Part shown: one piece after another, positions 1 through 9,474 of the stretch
Position numbering within the stretch: position 1 is the first letter of the stretch
Layout of the letters: every line of letters starts with the position of its first letter
NCBI GenBank assembly: GCA_945867665.1
Contig: CAMBIR010000011.1
Span: 1-43,183, forward strand
Length of the DNA: 43,183 nucleotides
Origin: an uncultured Bacillota bacterium
GTDB taxonomy: Bacteria; Bacillota_I; Bacilli_A; RF39; UBA660
Direction: 5' to 3'
Translations under genes and position numbers: made by a program
The notes under the pieces: generated by a model
The model's database searches: none
Told to the model about the DNA's origin: nothing
What the model saw: the letters and a program-made list of their open reading frames with translations, nothing else

Positions 1-1
1 T

Positions 2-82
2 TTAACGCCGACGATAGCAGAATATGCAAAAATAGGAAATCGCCAATATTTTTTTATGCCCAAAAATAGAGAATATCTATAA
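2..82 (+). CDS. 3' end of an upstream gene (partial)
   Basis: A reading frame open from the window edge encodes 26 residues and stops with TAA inside the left half of a terminator hairpin. Only the tail is visible, reading LTPTIAEYAKIGNRQYF then a short charged end. I do not recognise the family. In many Firmicutes dprA lies upstream of topA, but this tail does not clearly look like DprA. The stop falling in a terminator supports a real gene end. Confidence 0.35.
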   Translation, partial: LTPTIAEYAKIGNRQYFFMPKNREYL

Positions 83-94
83 TTGGGCTTTTTT
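58..94 (+). terminator. Rho-independent terminator of the upstream gene
   Basis: GCCCAA (58-63) pairs with TTGGGC (83-88). An inner ATAGA/TCTAT stem closes a GAATA loop, and a run of six T follows. The stop codon of the partial gene lies inside the stem. Confidence 0.8.
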
Positions 95-152
95 AACAAT
101 TTTTTATGAATAAATTACCATTATTTTGTTGTAAAATTCTATTGAATAAATA

Positions 153-277
153 ATTTTATTTTGAGAAAACATAAATATTTTAAATAAACTAAAATCAAAA
201 TGAACAAATTATCTTAAATCTAAAGATTTTTAAGAAATCAATAAAATAAATAATTTATCTTTTCTCAAGATAAAAAT
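153..277. repeat. AT-rich imperfect palindrome upstream of topA
   Basis: The segment at 153-169 is matched in inverse orientation by 260-277, both containing the core TTTTCTCAA or its complement, with one mismatch and one extra base. Near the centre a smaller inverted repeat (TCTTAAATC at 212-220 with GATTTTTAAGA at 225-235) would form a nested hairpin. No gene is visible between 95 and 383. The element could be a short mobile relic or a supercoiling-sensitive structure. Confidence 0.4.
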
Positions 278-327
278 AACTAAAAAAGAAAAGGTAAGTA
301 TTAAATCTGTCAAATTGACAATATTAC

Positions 328-358
328 TTGACAAAGTACTTCTAATTTAGTATATAAT
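328..358 (+). promoter_or_regulatory. topA promoter
   Basis: TTGACA at 328-333 is followed by TATATA at 351-356 with 17 bp spacing; the overlapping TATAAT at 353-358 gives 19 bp. The start codon lies about 25 bp downstream behind a GGAAGGAAAGGG ribosome site. Confidence 0.6.
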
Positions 359-383
359 GTAACAGGAAGGAAAGGGATTCAGA

Positions 384-2411
384 TTGAGTAAAAAATTAGT
401 AATTGTGGAATCACCTAGTAAAAGTAAAACAATTGAAAAATACTTAGGCAGTGATTATAAAGTGGTATCATCACTTGGACATATAAGAGATTTATCCACA
501 TCAGGAAAGTTTGGCTTTGGCGTTGATTTAGACAACCATTTCAAACCAGATTATAAAATTATCAAAGGAAAGAAAAAACTAGTTACAGAACTAAAAAAGC
601 AAGTTAAAGATGCAGATTTTGTCTATCTAGCCACCGACCCAGATCGGGAAGGAGAAGCAATCTCTTGGCACTTATATGACACACTAGGATTAAAAAAGGA
701 CGATTATGAGAGAATTGTCTTCAATGAGATTACCAAAGATGTCATCTTATCTTCATTCTCTAAAGCAAGAAAAATAGACGATAATCTCGTAAAATCACAA
801 GAAACGAGAAGAATTTTAGACAGAATTATTGGTTTTCGTCTAAGCAAGTTAATGCAATCTAAAACAGAAGGAAAATCTGCAGGCCGTGTTCAAAGCGTCG
901 CGCTAAAATTAATTGTTGATAAAGAAAGAGAAATCAATGCTTTTAATATTGAAAAGTATTATGAAATAGATGCTTACTTCGATTCCTTTGATGCTAAATT
1001 AGATAGTTATAAAAAAGAAAAAGTAGAAATAAAAAATATTGAATATGCTAATCAAATACTTTCTAATTTAGATAAATATTTTGAAATCGAATCTGTCGAA
1101 AAGAAGAAAAAAGAGAAAAAAAGTAAATACCCGTTCACGACTTCGACTCTTCAACAAGAAGCATCCAACAAATTAAATTTCACCTCGAAAAAAACCATGT
1201 CTATCGCCCAAAAGTTATATGAAGGAGTTACACTAAAAAATGAAACTGTGGGTCTCATTACCTATATGAGAACAGATTCCGTTCGAATGAGTGATGAATT
1301 TGTTACAAACACTTATAAATACATTGAAAATACTTATGGCAAAAATTATATAGGATATGTCAAAAAATCCAAAAAAACAGAAAATGTTCAAGATGCTCAC
1401 GAAGCAATCAGACCAACTAGTATTTTAAGAACTCCTGAAGAAGTAAAAGGGTATTTAACCAAAGACGAATACAAATTATACCATTTAATTTATTGTAGAG
1501 CCTTATCATCATTAATGAAAGACGCTACCGTAGAAGCAACAAGTGTAACACTTTTAAATAATGATTATCGCTTTAAAACAACTGGCCAAATTTTACTTTT
1601 TGATGGTTATTTAAAAGTATATTCAGATTATGAAGATTCTAATGATAAAATTTTACCAGTCTTAGAGGAAAAACATAAAATACCATCCAATGAGATTAAG
1701 GTATCAGAACACGAAACCAAACCACCAGCTAGATATACAGAAAGTAGACTAATCAAAGAAATGGAAGAATTAGGAATAGGAAGACCATCAACCTATGCCA
1801 AAACGATAGATACCCTAAAAGAACGGGCATACGTTAATGTTGTAGATAAAAAATTCATTCCAACCGAAATAGGTATTGAAATTACAGATAAATTACAAGA
1901 ATTTTTTAAAGATATTATTAATGTAAAATATACAAAAGAAATGGAGGATGACCTAGATAAAATAGCCGATGGCGCTTTAATATGGTATAAACTACTAGAT
2001 CGTTTTTATAATGATTTTGAACCCAAAGTAGAAGTAGCCTTCAAAGAGATGGAAAAAAAGCCACCCACAGAAACGGGAGAAATGTGTCCAAACTGCGGAA
2101 GTCCTTTAGTAATCAAACAAAGTAAGTATGGGAAATTTACTGCGTGTTCTAATTACCCCGAATGCAAATATATTAAAAATAATGATACCAAAAAAGAAGA
2201 AAAAGTTATCACAAAATGTCCACACTGTACAGGAATGATTATAGAAAAAACAACCAGAAGAGGCAAAATCTTCTATGGTTGTAATCAATATCCAAAATGT
2301 AAGACAGCATTCTGGGATAAACCAACTGGTGAGTTATGCCCAAAATGTGGCGAATTATTAACAGAAGGAAAAGACGGAATCAAATGTTCCGCTTGTGATT
2401 ATAAAAAATAA
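384..2411 (+). CDS. topA: DNA topoisomerase I (type IA)
   Basis: This 675-residue enzyme relaxes negatively supercoiled DNA by cutting one strand through a 5'-phosphotyrosine link. The Toprim domain opens the protein (VIVESPSKSKTIEKYLG, then DPDREGEAIS near residue 90). The catalytic tyrosine is Y294 in TYMRTDSVR. The C-terminus carries three Cys4 zinc ribbons (CPNCG..CSNYPEC, CPHC..CNQYPKC, CPKCG..CSAC), the usual Firmicutes arrangement. It starts with TTG at 384, preceded by a strong purine-rich ribosome site at 365-376. It converges on the germination operon with only 4 bp between stop codons and no obvious terminator, so the two transcripts probably overlap. Confidence 0.97.
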   Translation: MSKKLVIVESPSKSKTIEKYLGSDYKVVSSLGHIRDLSTSGKFGFGVDLDNHFKPDYKIIKGKKKLVTELKKQVKDADFVYLATDPDREGEAISWHLYDTLGLKKDDYERIVFNEITKDVILSSFSKARKIDDNLVKSQETRRILDRIIGFRLSKLMQSKTEGKSAGRVQSVALKLIVDKEREINAFNIEKYYEIDAYFDSFDAKLDSYKKEKVEIKNIEYANQILSNLDKYFEIESVEKKKKEKKSKYPFTTSTLQQEASNKLNFTSKKTMSIAQKLYEGVTLKNETVGLITYMRTDSVRMSDEFVTNTYKYIENTYGKNYIGYVKKSKKTENVQDAHEAIRPTSILRTPEEVKGYLTKDEYKLYHLIYCRALSSLMKDATVEATSVTLLNNDYRFKTTGQILLFDGYLKVYSDYEDSNDKILPVLEEKHKIPSNEIKVSEHETKPPARYTESRLIKEMEELGIGRPSTYAKTIDTLKERAYVNVVDKKFIPTEIGIEITDKLQEFFKDIINVKYTKEMEDDLDKIADGALIWYKLLDRFYNDFEPKVEVAFKEMEKKPPTETGEMCPNCGSPLVIKQSKYGKFTACSNYPECKYIKNNDTKKEEKVITKCPHCTGMIIEKTTRRGKIFYGCNQYPKCKTAFWDKPTGELCPKCGELLTEGKDGIKCSACDYKK

Positions 2412-2415
2412 CATT

Positions 2416-3495
2416 CTAAATTTTTAATTTTTTCCTCAAAAAAACATTTACACCAATAATAACATAAACAATAAATAGTCCTAAAGACAAATAAGGAAAA
2501 ACATTTAAACCAATAGTATAAAATAAAGTATTATTTCGAAATAAATAGTGGCTTCCCAAAATTAGTAAGATAGTAGATGAAATAGGAACAACTTTTCTAC
2601 TATCTTTTTTAATGAAAGAGCTAAGGTGATAAACCACTAAAGATAGGGTGATAAAGGAATTTAAAATCCATTTAATATAAATAAAGTTTTCAATTCGCTC
2701 AATAAAATTAAACAAAGATATTTTCTTTAATACCGTATATTCTGGATACTGATAAACTTGACATAAATATATTCCAAGTGAACCAATAGATAAAACGATA
2801 GCCAAAAAAGCAAAAAGGAAGGCTAGAAAATAAAAGAAAGTAAAATATTTCCAAGCATTTTTATTGTCACTAATTCTTTTTCTAGGAATAATTAATAGCA
2901 TAAAAATAGGCGTAACATTCGTAAGCGTTAGCAAAATACCACCCCGAAGAGGAGCACCAATCCCATTTTCTAAATAAGGCTTTAAATTAGAAGTATCCAC
3001 TGTAGGCAGTAAGCCAGCGGTGCTAATAATCGTCATAAAAATAATAACACCAACAAAAATAACCGCAACCCTGGACATATTCTCAATTCCAAAAGATACA
3101 TTATAGATAATAAGAATACCAAATAAAATCATAAACCAAAGAATAGGGGTTTCCGCTAAAAATTGTGAAATGACAAAATTACTAATATTAAATAGCTGAA
3201 CCATTCCAACAAAAAAGAGAAAAATATTAATCAAAATATTCAAAAAATTTCCAAAAACATTTCCAAATAAATCTAGGTTCATTTCTAAAATATTTTTCTC
3301 ATCACTAGCATAAAAAAGATATAAAAATAAAGTAAAAGGAAATAGACCAATAAGAAACGAAACAATTACACAAATCCAAGCATCAACCCCAGCAATATGA
3401 ATTAAATTATGACTTCCCACACCACTAAAAAGAGAAAAAATAGGAGATCCAAGTAAACAAGCAAATTGAAAACTACTTAATTTGTCCTTTTTCAT
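2416..3495 (-). CDS. gerAB: Spore germination permease, GerAB family
   Basis: This 359-residue protein has about ten hydrophobic segments and belongs to the spore germination branch of the APC transporter superfamily. It is the B subunit of a germinant receptor and is thought to bind the germinant in the inner spore membrane. The N-terminus (FQFACLLGSPIFSLFSGVG) and the helix around SFGIENMSRVAV fit the family, and its length is typical. Its start overlaps the end of the C-subunit gene by 4 bp (ATGA), so translation is coupled. It is the last gene of the operon, unlike the common A-B-C order. Confidence 0.88.
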   Translation of the reverse strand: MKKDKLSSFQFACLLGSPIFSLFSGVGSHNLIHIAGVDAWICVIVSFLIGLFPFTLFLYLFYASDEKNILEMNLDLFGNVFGNFLNILINIFLFFVGMVQLFNISNFVISQFLAETPILWFMILFGILIIYNVSFGIENMSRVAVIFVGVIIFMTIISTAGLLPTVDTSNLKPYLENGIGAPLRGGILLTLTNVTPIFMLLIIPRKRISDNKNAWKYFTFFYFLAFLFAFLAIVLSIGSLGIYLCQVYQYPEYTVLKKISLFNFIERIENFIYIKWILNSFITLSLVVYHLSSFIKKDSRKVVPISSTILLILGSHYLFRNNTLFYTIGLNVFPYLSLGLFIVYVIIGVNVFLRKKLKI

Positions 3496-4652
3496 TTCCT
3501 GACACCTCGATTCAAACTTCCTTTTTCTTGTCCTTTAATTTTCACACTAACATTAACTTTCATGTTTTGAAAACCATCGTGCTTAAATTCATCTTTTATT
3601 TTTTGAAAGTATTTAGGATAACTCTTATAAATGACATCACCAAACCCAAAAATATCACTATTATACTTCTTTTGAATAGACAAAATCGAGCGTTCCACCA
3701 TTTTTTTTAGTTCTTGATTTAATTTCTTTTCTAACTTTGATACCTCTTCTAAATTTTCTAAATCGATTTTTTCATTGACCTCACTAATTGCCGAATTTCC
3801 CGTCAAAGTAATTTTCATCTCGTTTTTGTTCTTATCAAATTCCATTTTAGAAGAAAGTCGAATAATTTCATGAACAATATATTCATTATCATGTCCACTG
3901 GTTCGAATGAAAAAGTTTTTCGCGGAATCTCTTAAAATATTATAGGTAAGTGATTCTTCTTCTGTTAAGTATCCCATTAACTTATTATTCCGAAAAATCG
4001 CCATTCCATCAATAATCGAAGTAGCCTTAACCGAAGTATTGGAAATATTTTCTTTATCTTCACCTAAATTCACATTTCCCTTCATATTAAGAACAGGGAG
4101 AACAAGTTCAATATTGGGATTAAGGACATTACTAATCAGTTCATGATAAGTTACTACATTAGCAAATCCTAAATATTTATTATTATTTTCTAAACTATTT
4201 AGAATATTCTCGGAGGATATCTTTTCTAAAGGGGTAGTAATTTTTAAAATATCATCACTTTTTCCAACTAAAACCTTAAATTCACTGCGAATTTCTGGAT
4301 CTCTTGCAAAAAAATCTAAAATATCCATCAAATATTCACGAGCAATCCCCTCATCAATCACTAAAATCTCAATATGAGCTCCATACATCTTTCTAGGGGA
4401 CTCTTTAATCATCTTTCGAATTGCTTCTTGAACAGATTTAGCACGAGAGGTATAAATAATAAATTCAGGCTCTTCTCCACTAGAAGCATCTTGTTCTTTT
4501 TTTGGATTAATAACTTCTGTCGTCAGTTCAATCTCATCATCAACCTTACGAATACTAACCCCACTTACAATAGCGAGTTCATTAATTTCTCGATAGTTAT
4601 AGCATCCCGTTAAAAGAAAAATAATGGGAATGATAAAAATCATCTTTTTCAT
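3492..4652 (-). CDS. gerAC: Spore germination lipoprotein, Ger(x)C family
   Basis: This 386-residue lipoprotein is the C subunit of a germinant receptor, anchored on the outer face of the inner spore membrane. The N-terminus is a lipoprotein signal with the lipobox LTGC (Cys17), followed by the family hallmark YNYREINELAIVSG. The body matches the family in length and in features such as AKSVQEAIR and a region reading GMAIFRNNKLMGYL. ATGA overlaps join it to the A gene upstream and the B gene downstream, so all three subunits come from one translationally coupled message. Confidence 0.9.
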   Translation of the reverse strand: MKKMIFIIPIIFLLTGCYNYREINELAIVSGVSIRKVDDEIELTTEVINPKKEQDASSGEEPEFIIYTSRAKSVQEAIRKMIKESPRKMYGAHIEILVIDEGIAREYLMDILDFFARDPEIRSEFKVLVGKSDDILKITTPLEKISSENILNSLENNNKYLGFANVVTYHELISNVLNPNIELVLPVLNMKGNVNLGEDKENISNTSVKATSIIDGMAIFRNNKLMGYLTEEESLTYNILRDSAKNFFIRTSGHDNEYIVHEIIRLSSKMEFDKNKNEMKITLTGNSAISEVNEKIDLENLEEVSKLEKKLNQELKKMVERSILSIQKKYNSDIFGFGDVIYKSYPKYFQKIKDEFKHDGFQNMKVNVSVKIKGQEKGSLNRGVRK

Positions 4653-6100
4653 GAATTTTTCCTCCTATATTTAATCTCATTACTAGATAATGCAGGCTCT
4701 CTTTTATTTAAGTATTTTGTTGGAAATTGAATCATACTATTTTTAAGTCCAACAAGGGAAATAGGAGAATAAGGCATTAAGTAGCATAAACCAAAGGAAT
4801 GAAGGGAAGATAGTTTGATGATAAAAAAGATAAATCCAAGCAATACACCAATGATACCAAAGAGAATTCCTCCAACCATAAATAAAAGTCGCCACCATCT
4901 TATGCCATTAATCATCTCTGGTTCAGTAAATAAAAGAGAAGACAAAGACGTAATTGCCAAAACAATAATCATAATGGGAGAAACAATTCCGGCACTAACT
5001 GCAGCATCTCCTAAAATCAAAGCCCCAACCGTAGATAGAGCACTCGTCGTAAAAGTAGGTCCACGCAAATCTCCTTCTCTTAAAATTTCAAAAGCAAGCA
5101 TCATAATCATTGCCTCAGCAAAAGCAGGAAAGGGAACAGAAGCCCTTTGAGAGGCAAAACTAACCAACAATTGCGTGGGGAGCATTTCTTGATTAAATGT
5201 GGTAATCGCGATATAAACCCCTGGGGTAAATAACGTAATAAATAGCGCCATATAGCGAATAATTCTGGTTAAGCTAATATTAATACTTTTCCCATAACTA
5301 TCTTCTGAAGATATTAATAAATCGTTCATAACGATTGGTAAAATCAAAGCAAACTGACAGCAATCAATCATAACAACCATTCGCCCACCCAAAATAGCTT
5401 GACACACCCGATCAGGACGCTCTGTTGAAATCATCGTAGGTAAAACACTCTTATTTTCCTTTTCAATCAAATTTTTTATTGTCCCGCAATTAATCACCCC
5501 ATCGATATCAATGCTTTTGATTAATTTAGAAACTTCCTCAATCAGATTTTTATCACATACACCATTTAAATAAACTAAATTTACCTTTGTTTTTGTATAT
5601 CTTCCTACTTCAAGAGATTCCACCCAAAGTTGATTATCTTTAATCCGTCTGCGAATTAATCCCATGTTTGTCTGCATATCTTCAACAAACGAATCCATCG
5701 CACCCCTAAGTGCACTTTCTGTTTGAGGAGTATTAATACTTCTCGATAACTTTCCCTTTGTTTCAAGAGCAAAATACGTAGAAGAATTTTCTAGTAAAAT
5801 AATGGTAAAGCCGTAGTGTAAGTAATAGCAAATATCTTCATAAGTCGTTATTTTACTTACCTTAAAATTTTCAATTTCATTGAAAATAACTTCCTCTAAC
5901 TTTTTTTCCTTTGGATAAATTTTATTGATTCTATCTAAACTTCGAATAATAAAATCACTAATCTTATCCGAAGAAGTAAGAGGTTCATTATAAATAATAT
6001 AAACTTCTCTTTTACATACCATTTTCTTTCGATAAGTAATCTCCTTACTATTATTCGTTTCCATCTTTAACCTATCTACAATTTGATTAATATCCTTCAT
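4649..6100 (-). CDS. gerAA: Spore germination receptor A subunit, GerA family
   Basis: This 483-residue protein is the A subunit of a germinant receptor. A soluble N-terminal domain of about 230 residues is followed by a membrane domain with several helices. The family signature is clear: TERPDRVCQAILGGR, then the membrane-domain motifs TFNQEMLPTQLL, VPFPAFAEAMIM and GALILGDAAVSAG. It is the first gene of the operon. The start is ATG with a good ribosome site (AAGGTGAT). A forespore-type promoter lies just upstream. The short basic tail after the last helix is normal for the family. Confidence 0.93.
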   Translation of the reverse strand: MKDINQIVDRLKMETNNSKEITYRKKMVCKREVYIIYNEPLTSSDKISDFIIRSLDRINKIYPKEKKLEEVIFNEIENFKVSKITTYEDICYYLHYGFTIILLENSSTYFALETKGKLSRSINTPQTESALRGAMDSFVEDMQTNMGLIRRRIKDNQLWVESLEVGRYTKTKVNLVYLNGVCDKNLIEEVSKLIKSIDIDGVINCGTIKNLIEKENKSVLPTMISTERPDRVCQAILGGRMVVMIDCCQFALILPIVMNDLLISSEDSYGKSINISLTRIIRYMALFITLFTPGVYIAITTFNQEMLPTQLLVSFASQRASVPFPAFAEAMIMMLAFEILREGDLRGPTFTTSALSTVGALILGDAAVSAGIVSPIMIIVLAITSLSSLLFTEPEMINGIRWWRLLFMVGGILFGIIGVLLGFIFFIIKLSSLHSFGLCYLMPYSPISLVGLKNSMIQFPTKYLNKREPALSSNEIKYRRKNS

Positions 6101-6118
6101 TCAAAATCACCTTACTGT

Positions 6119-6148
6119 TAGTATGGTATTTTTTTTTCATTTCTATGA
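6119..6148 (-). promoter_or_regulatory. Candidate sigma-G/sigma-F promoter of the ger operon
   Basis: On the minus strand TCATA (complement of 6144-6148) and CATACTA (complement of 6119-6125) are separated by 18 bp. CATACTA fits the -10 of forespore sigma factors, and the -35 fits except its first base. Germinant receptor operons are sigma-G controlled in Bacillus, so position and sequence agree. Confidence 0.55.
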
Positions 6149-6296
6149 TTAAAGAATATTTTTCTTCACTATTTTTTTAAAATTTTAACTTCTACAATAA
6201 AAAAAGAGTAAGGATTTTAAATTAAAAAAAATAAATTAACTTATTTCTATTTTATATAACTTATGATATAATTTATTTATTGAAAGTAGGGATGTT

Positions 6297-8270
6297 ATGT
6301 CAAAATTAAACGATAAAAAAATGATTACCGATTTAAGGTGCCTAGCCTTAGATATGATTCATGAAGCAGGAAGTGGTCATCCAGGAATAGCTTTAGGTGC
6401 AGCACCACTTTTATATACACTATTTACCTATCATATCAATATTGATTTAAATAAAAGCGATTGGTGCAATAGGGATAGATTTGTCTTATCCTGTGGACAT
6501 GCTTCTAGCTTATATTATGCCCTTCAATTTTTTCTAGATGAAAGTAAATATAATTTAAATGATTTAAAAAATTATCGAAATATTTATTCTAAAACACCAG
6601 GTCACCCAGAATATAACTTGGAAAATAGAATAGATGCTACTACTGGACCATTAGGTGAGGGCGTTGCAACAGGAGTAGGAATGGCTATGGCTGGAAAATA
6701 CTTAGAAAGTTATTATAGCAACAAAAAAATAAGCTTATTTGACTATTACGTTTATGTAATGTGTAGTGATGGCGATTTAATGGAAGGTGTCTCTTATGAA
6801 GCATCTTGCTTAGCGGCCCAATATCAATTAGATAATTTTATTCTACTATATGATTGCAATGGCGTCAGTTTAGATGGAGAAATTGATGAAAATTACATTG
6901 ATTCACTTGCAAATGTCTATGCAGATATGGGATTTTCTGTTTATTATGTCAAAAATGGCGAGTCTGTAAAAGAAATTAATAAAGCTATAACCGCTGCCAA
7001 AAAAGCAAATGGTCCTGCTTTAGTTATTGTTTCAACAATAATTGGGAAATATTCTAAATATGAAGGCACCAATAAAATTCATGGTACCCTAGAGAACGAT
7101 GATTACTTAGAAATCAAAAAAGAATTAGAGCATCCAACAAAATGGGAGTATGATAAAACCAACACAGCTCTTTATCGTCAAACCATTCAAGAGAGACTAG
7201 AAAATACTTATAAATCTTGGTATCAAGATTATGAAGAATTTTCTAAAGAATTAGATGATAACCAATTAAATACCTTAAATAGTATTATTAATAATGAAGA
7301 AATATCATTACAATTAGATAAGGTTATTGATATGGATAAATTATTTACGGATAGAGACTTCCGAGACGTAAATTATCAAGTAATGAATGTAATTTCAGCT
7401 TTCGTTCCAAATTTTATAGGTGGTGCTGCTGATGTTGTTTCTAGTACCAAAACTTATTTAAAAGGAAAAGAAGACTATAGTAGTGAAAATTACGCGGGAA
7501 AAAACATTGCCTTTGGCGTCAGAGAACATGCTATGGGTTCCATTTTAAATGGACTAGCCTTATGTAATTTAAGAGTATTTGGCAGTTGCTTTTTAGCATT
7601 CAGTGATTATCTAAAACCATCAATTCGTCTTGCTTGCTTAATGAATTTACCAGTAACTTATATTTTTACGCACGATAGCATTCTAGTTGGCAAAGACGGC
7701 GCAACACATGAACCAGTTGAACAACTAGCATCCCTTCGTACAATTCCGAATCTGTCCGTCTATCGTCCCAGTGATTATAAAGAACTAATTGGTACTTGGA
7801 ATGAGATTTTATCTTCTTCCCATCCTAGCGCTATCGTCTTACCAAGAGGCCACGTTGAGGTTCAAGAGTTTACAAATCCAGAAGGCATCCCTTACGGAGG
7901 ATATATTATCAGTGAAGTCAAAAAAAGTTTAGATGTCATCTTAATCGCAACAGGAAGTGAAGTAACCTATGCAATGGAACTAAAAGAAGAACTCATGAAA
8001 AATTATATTGAAGCAAGAGTTGTATCGATGCCGAATGTTGGTACATTTTTAAAACAAGATGCCGAATATCAAAATGAAGTATTACCAAAAGGATATAAAA
8101 AGATTGTCTTAGAGTTTTCAAATGACCCAACTTGGTACCGACTATTAGAATCATCAGATGATTTTATTGGCGTAAATACTTATGGAAAATCTGGGGATGA
8201 AGAAGATGTTTTAAAAGATTTAGAACTAGATTTAGCAAGTTTAGTTATTAGAATAAAAAATAGCTTGTAG
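6297..8270 (+). CDS. tkt: Transketolase
   Basis: This 657-residue, thiamine diphosphate-dependent enzyme moves two-carbon units between sugar phosphates in the non-oxidative pentose phosphate pathway. The N-terminal region shows GHPGIALGAAPLLYTLF and the cofactor motif SDGDLMEGVSYEA (near residue 160). The pyrimidine domain shows FGVREHAMG and THDSILVGKDGATHEPVEQL, which includes substrate-site residues. Length is normal. An extended -10 (TGATATAAT, 6264-6272) lies upstream, and the ATG follows an AGTAGGGATG ribosome site. It faces away from the ger operon and probably reads through into mscL, which starts 12 bp after its stop. Confidence 0.95.
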   Translation: MSKLNDKKMITDLRCLALDMIHEAGSGHPGIALGAAPLLYTLFTYHINIDLNKSDWCNRDRFVLSCGHASSLYYALQFFLDESKYNLNDLKNYRNIYSKTPGHPEYNLENRIDATTGPLGEGVATGVGMAMAGKYLESYYSNKKISLFDYYVYVMCSDGDLMEGVSYEASCLAAQYQLDNFILLYDCNGVSLDGEIDENYIDSLANVYADMGFSVYYVKNGESVKEINKAITAAKKANGPALVIVSTIIGKYSKYEGTNKIHGTLENDDYLEIKKELEHPTKWEYDKTNTALYRQTIQERLENTYKSWYQDYEEFSKELDDNQLNTLNSIINNEEISLQLDKVIDMDKLFTDRDFRDVNYQVMNVISAFVPNFIGGAADVVSSTKTYLKGKEDYSSENYAGKNIAFGVREHAMGSILNGLALCNLRVFGSCFLAFSDYLKPSIRLACLMNLPVTYIFTHDSILVGKDGATHEPVEQLASLRTIPNLSVYRPSDYKELIGTWNEILSSSHPSAIVLPRGHVEVQEFTNPEGIPYGGYIISEVKKSLDVILIATGSEVTYAMELKEELMKNYIEARVVSMPNVGTFLKQDAEYQNEVLPKGYKKIVLEFSNDPTWYRLLESSDDFIGVNTYGKSGDEEDVLKDLELDLASLVIRIKNSL

Positions 8271-8282
8271 GAGATGATAATC

Positions 8283-8738
8283 ATGAAAGAAAATATGAAA
8301 GATACAATGAAAAAAGTCAGTGAAAAAGCCAAAAAAGAAGTAAAAGAACATAAAATTATAGAAGAATTTAGAGAATTTATCGCAAGAGGAAATGTACTAG
8401 ATTTAGCTGTTGGTGTCATTATTGGTGGCGCCTTCCAAAGTCTAGTAACCTCACTAACAGACAATATTATCTCACCCATCTTAGGATGTTTCACGGAAGT
8501 AGATTTTAATTCATATGCCCTAAATATCGGCAATCTTCACTTAAAATATGGTGCCTTCTTAACCGATATTATCAATTTTATCATTATGGCCTTTGTTGTC
8601 TTCTTAATCGTAAAGTTTATGAATAAAATTTTAGTAAGAAAAGAGAAAAACAACGAAAAGACAAAACAAGAACCAAGTGAAGAAGTAAAATTACTAACAG
8701 AGATTAGAGATTTATTAAAAGAAAATGAAAAAAGATAA
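8283..8738 (+). CDS. mscL: Large-conductance mechanosensitive channel
   Basis: This pentameric channel opens under membrane tension and protects against osmotic downshock. The first pore helix reads ARGNVLDLAVGVIIGGAFQSLV, with the conserved glycine pattern that forms the gate, and a second helix lies near residues 95-115. An extra charged N-terminal helix of about 30 residues precedes the core, and the C-terminus is a charged helical bundle segment. I placed the start at 8283, because AGGAG at 8269-8273 directly abuts the ATG at 8274 but sits nine bases before this one. A terminator overlaps its stop codon. Confidence 0.93.
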   Translation: MKENMKDTMKKVSEKAKKEVKEHKIIEEFREFIARGNVLDLAVGVIIGGAFQSLVTSLTDNIISPILGCFTEVDFNSYALNIGNLHLKYGAFLTDIINFIIMAFVVFLIVKFMNKILVRKEKNNEKTKQEPSEEVKLLTEIRDLLKENEKR

Positions 8739-8758
8739 TGACAAGTTATCTTTTTTTT
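8729..8758 (+). terminator. Terminator after mscL
   Basis: AAAAAGATAA (8729-8738) pairs with TTATCTTTTT (8746-8755) around a seven-base loop, and more T follow. The mscL stop codon is inside the left arm. Confidence 0.75.
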
Positions 8759-8806
8759 GTTATAATTACCTTAATAATAGATGATAATAGTAGTGGGTGG
8801 TATAAT

Positions 8807-9454
8807 ATGGTACAAAGAATGATTTTAAAAACACAAGAAAGATGTATCTATGAGATAGAAGAAAAAGAACTAAAGTTTTATTTGTTAATTCCTAATACAA
8901 AAAAAGTATTTCTAACCATTTGTTTAATGGAAAATCCAACGGATATATCGATTCAAAAAATACTTTTTGACCAAAGTAAAGTCTTTGTCATTCCCAAAAT
9001 TGAAAATACTTTTTTAGAAAGAATTAAAATAAATAGCGAGCAAGCATTCAATGATTTAGACAAATATCTCTCTAGCCTCATCAACTTATCGCATCAAATT
9101 ATTGTGTATAATCACATTGAAGTAGAAAGTGTTGTTTATTTTAATAGCCTATCTTTCCATAATTTTGAAACTTGGTTTATCCAAAAATATCAGGGCAGAG
9201 TAGCAGCAATCAAAATCAATTACCAATCCGAAGAAAAACCACAACCAGTAATCAAGGAATCCGATACAATTGATAACACCATGACCTTAGCCGCTTCCAT
9301 AGAAAATAGTAACAAAATTGCTCCTCCTGAGGATATCGAGATAGAAAAACCAGAGCAAGAAGAAAAATCTCACGACTTAGGGTTTGTCTCTTATGTCTTA
9401 CTAGGCGTAATTGTAGCTGTAGTTTCATTAGTATTCTTATATCTAATCATTTAA
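8807..9454 (+). CDS. Unknown protein with a C-terminal membrane anchor
   Basis: I do not recognise this 215-residue protein. Residues 1-140 look like a mixed alpha/beta cytoplasmic domain. A charged, proline-containing linker (to about residue 187) and one hydrophobic segment at the extreme C-terminus (SYVLLGVIVAVVSLVFLYLII) follow, which predicts a tail-anchored topology with the domain inside the cell. The frame is open from 8738, but that region is the mscL terminator, so I start at the ATG at 8807, which has GGGTGG upstream. It may share a transcript with the 911-residue gene 20 bp downstream. Confidence 0.65.
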   Translation: MVQRMILKTQERCIYEIEEKELKFYLLIPNTKKVFLTICLMENPTDISIQKILFDQSKVFVIPKIENTFLERIKINSEQAFNDLDKYLSSLINLSHQIIVYNHIEVESVVYFNSLSFHNFETWFIQKYQGRVAAIKINYQSEEKPQPVIKESDTIDNTMTLAASIENSNKIAPPEDIEIEKPEQEEKSHDLGFVSYVLLGVIVAVVSLVFLYLII

Positions 9455-9474
9455 GATTGGTAGGTTAAAATAAA

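Noticed and set aside
315..320. TTGACA as -35 of topA
   Set aside because: It is more than 30 bp from any -10; the copy at 328-333 fits better.
4815..5150. 111-codon plus-strand frame inside gerAA
   Set aside because: It is antisense to a strongly conserved membrane domain, and has no ribosome site or recognisable protein.
8180..8533. 117-codon minus-strand frame across tkt/mscL
   Set aside because: Overlaps two conserved genes; composition follows their antisense.
8738..8806. Earlier start for the tail-anchored protein
   Set aside because: The region is the mscL terminator and has no ribosome site.
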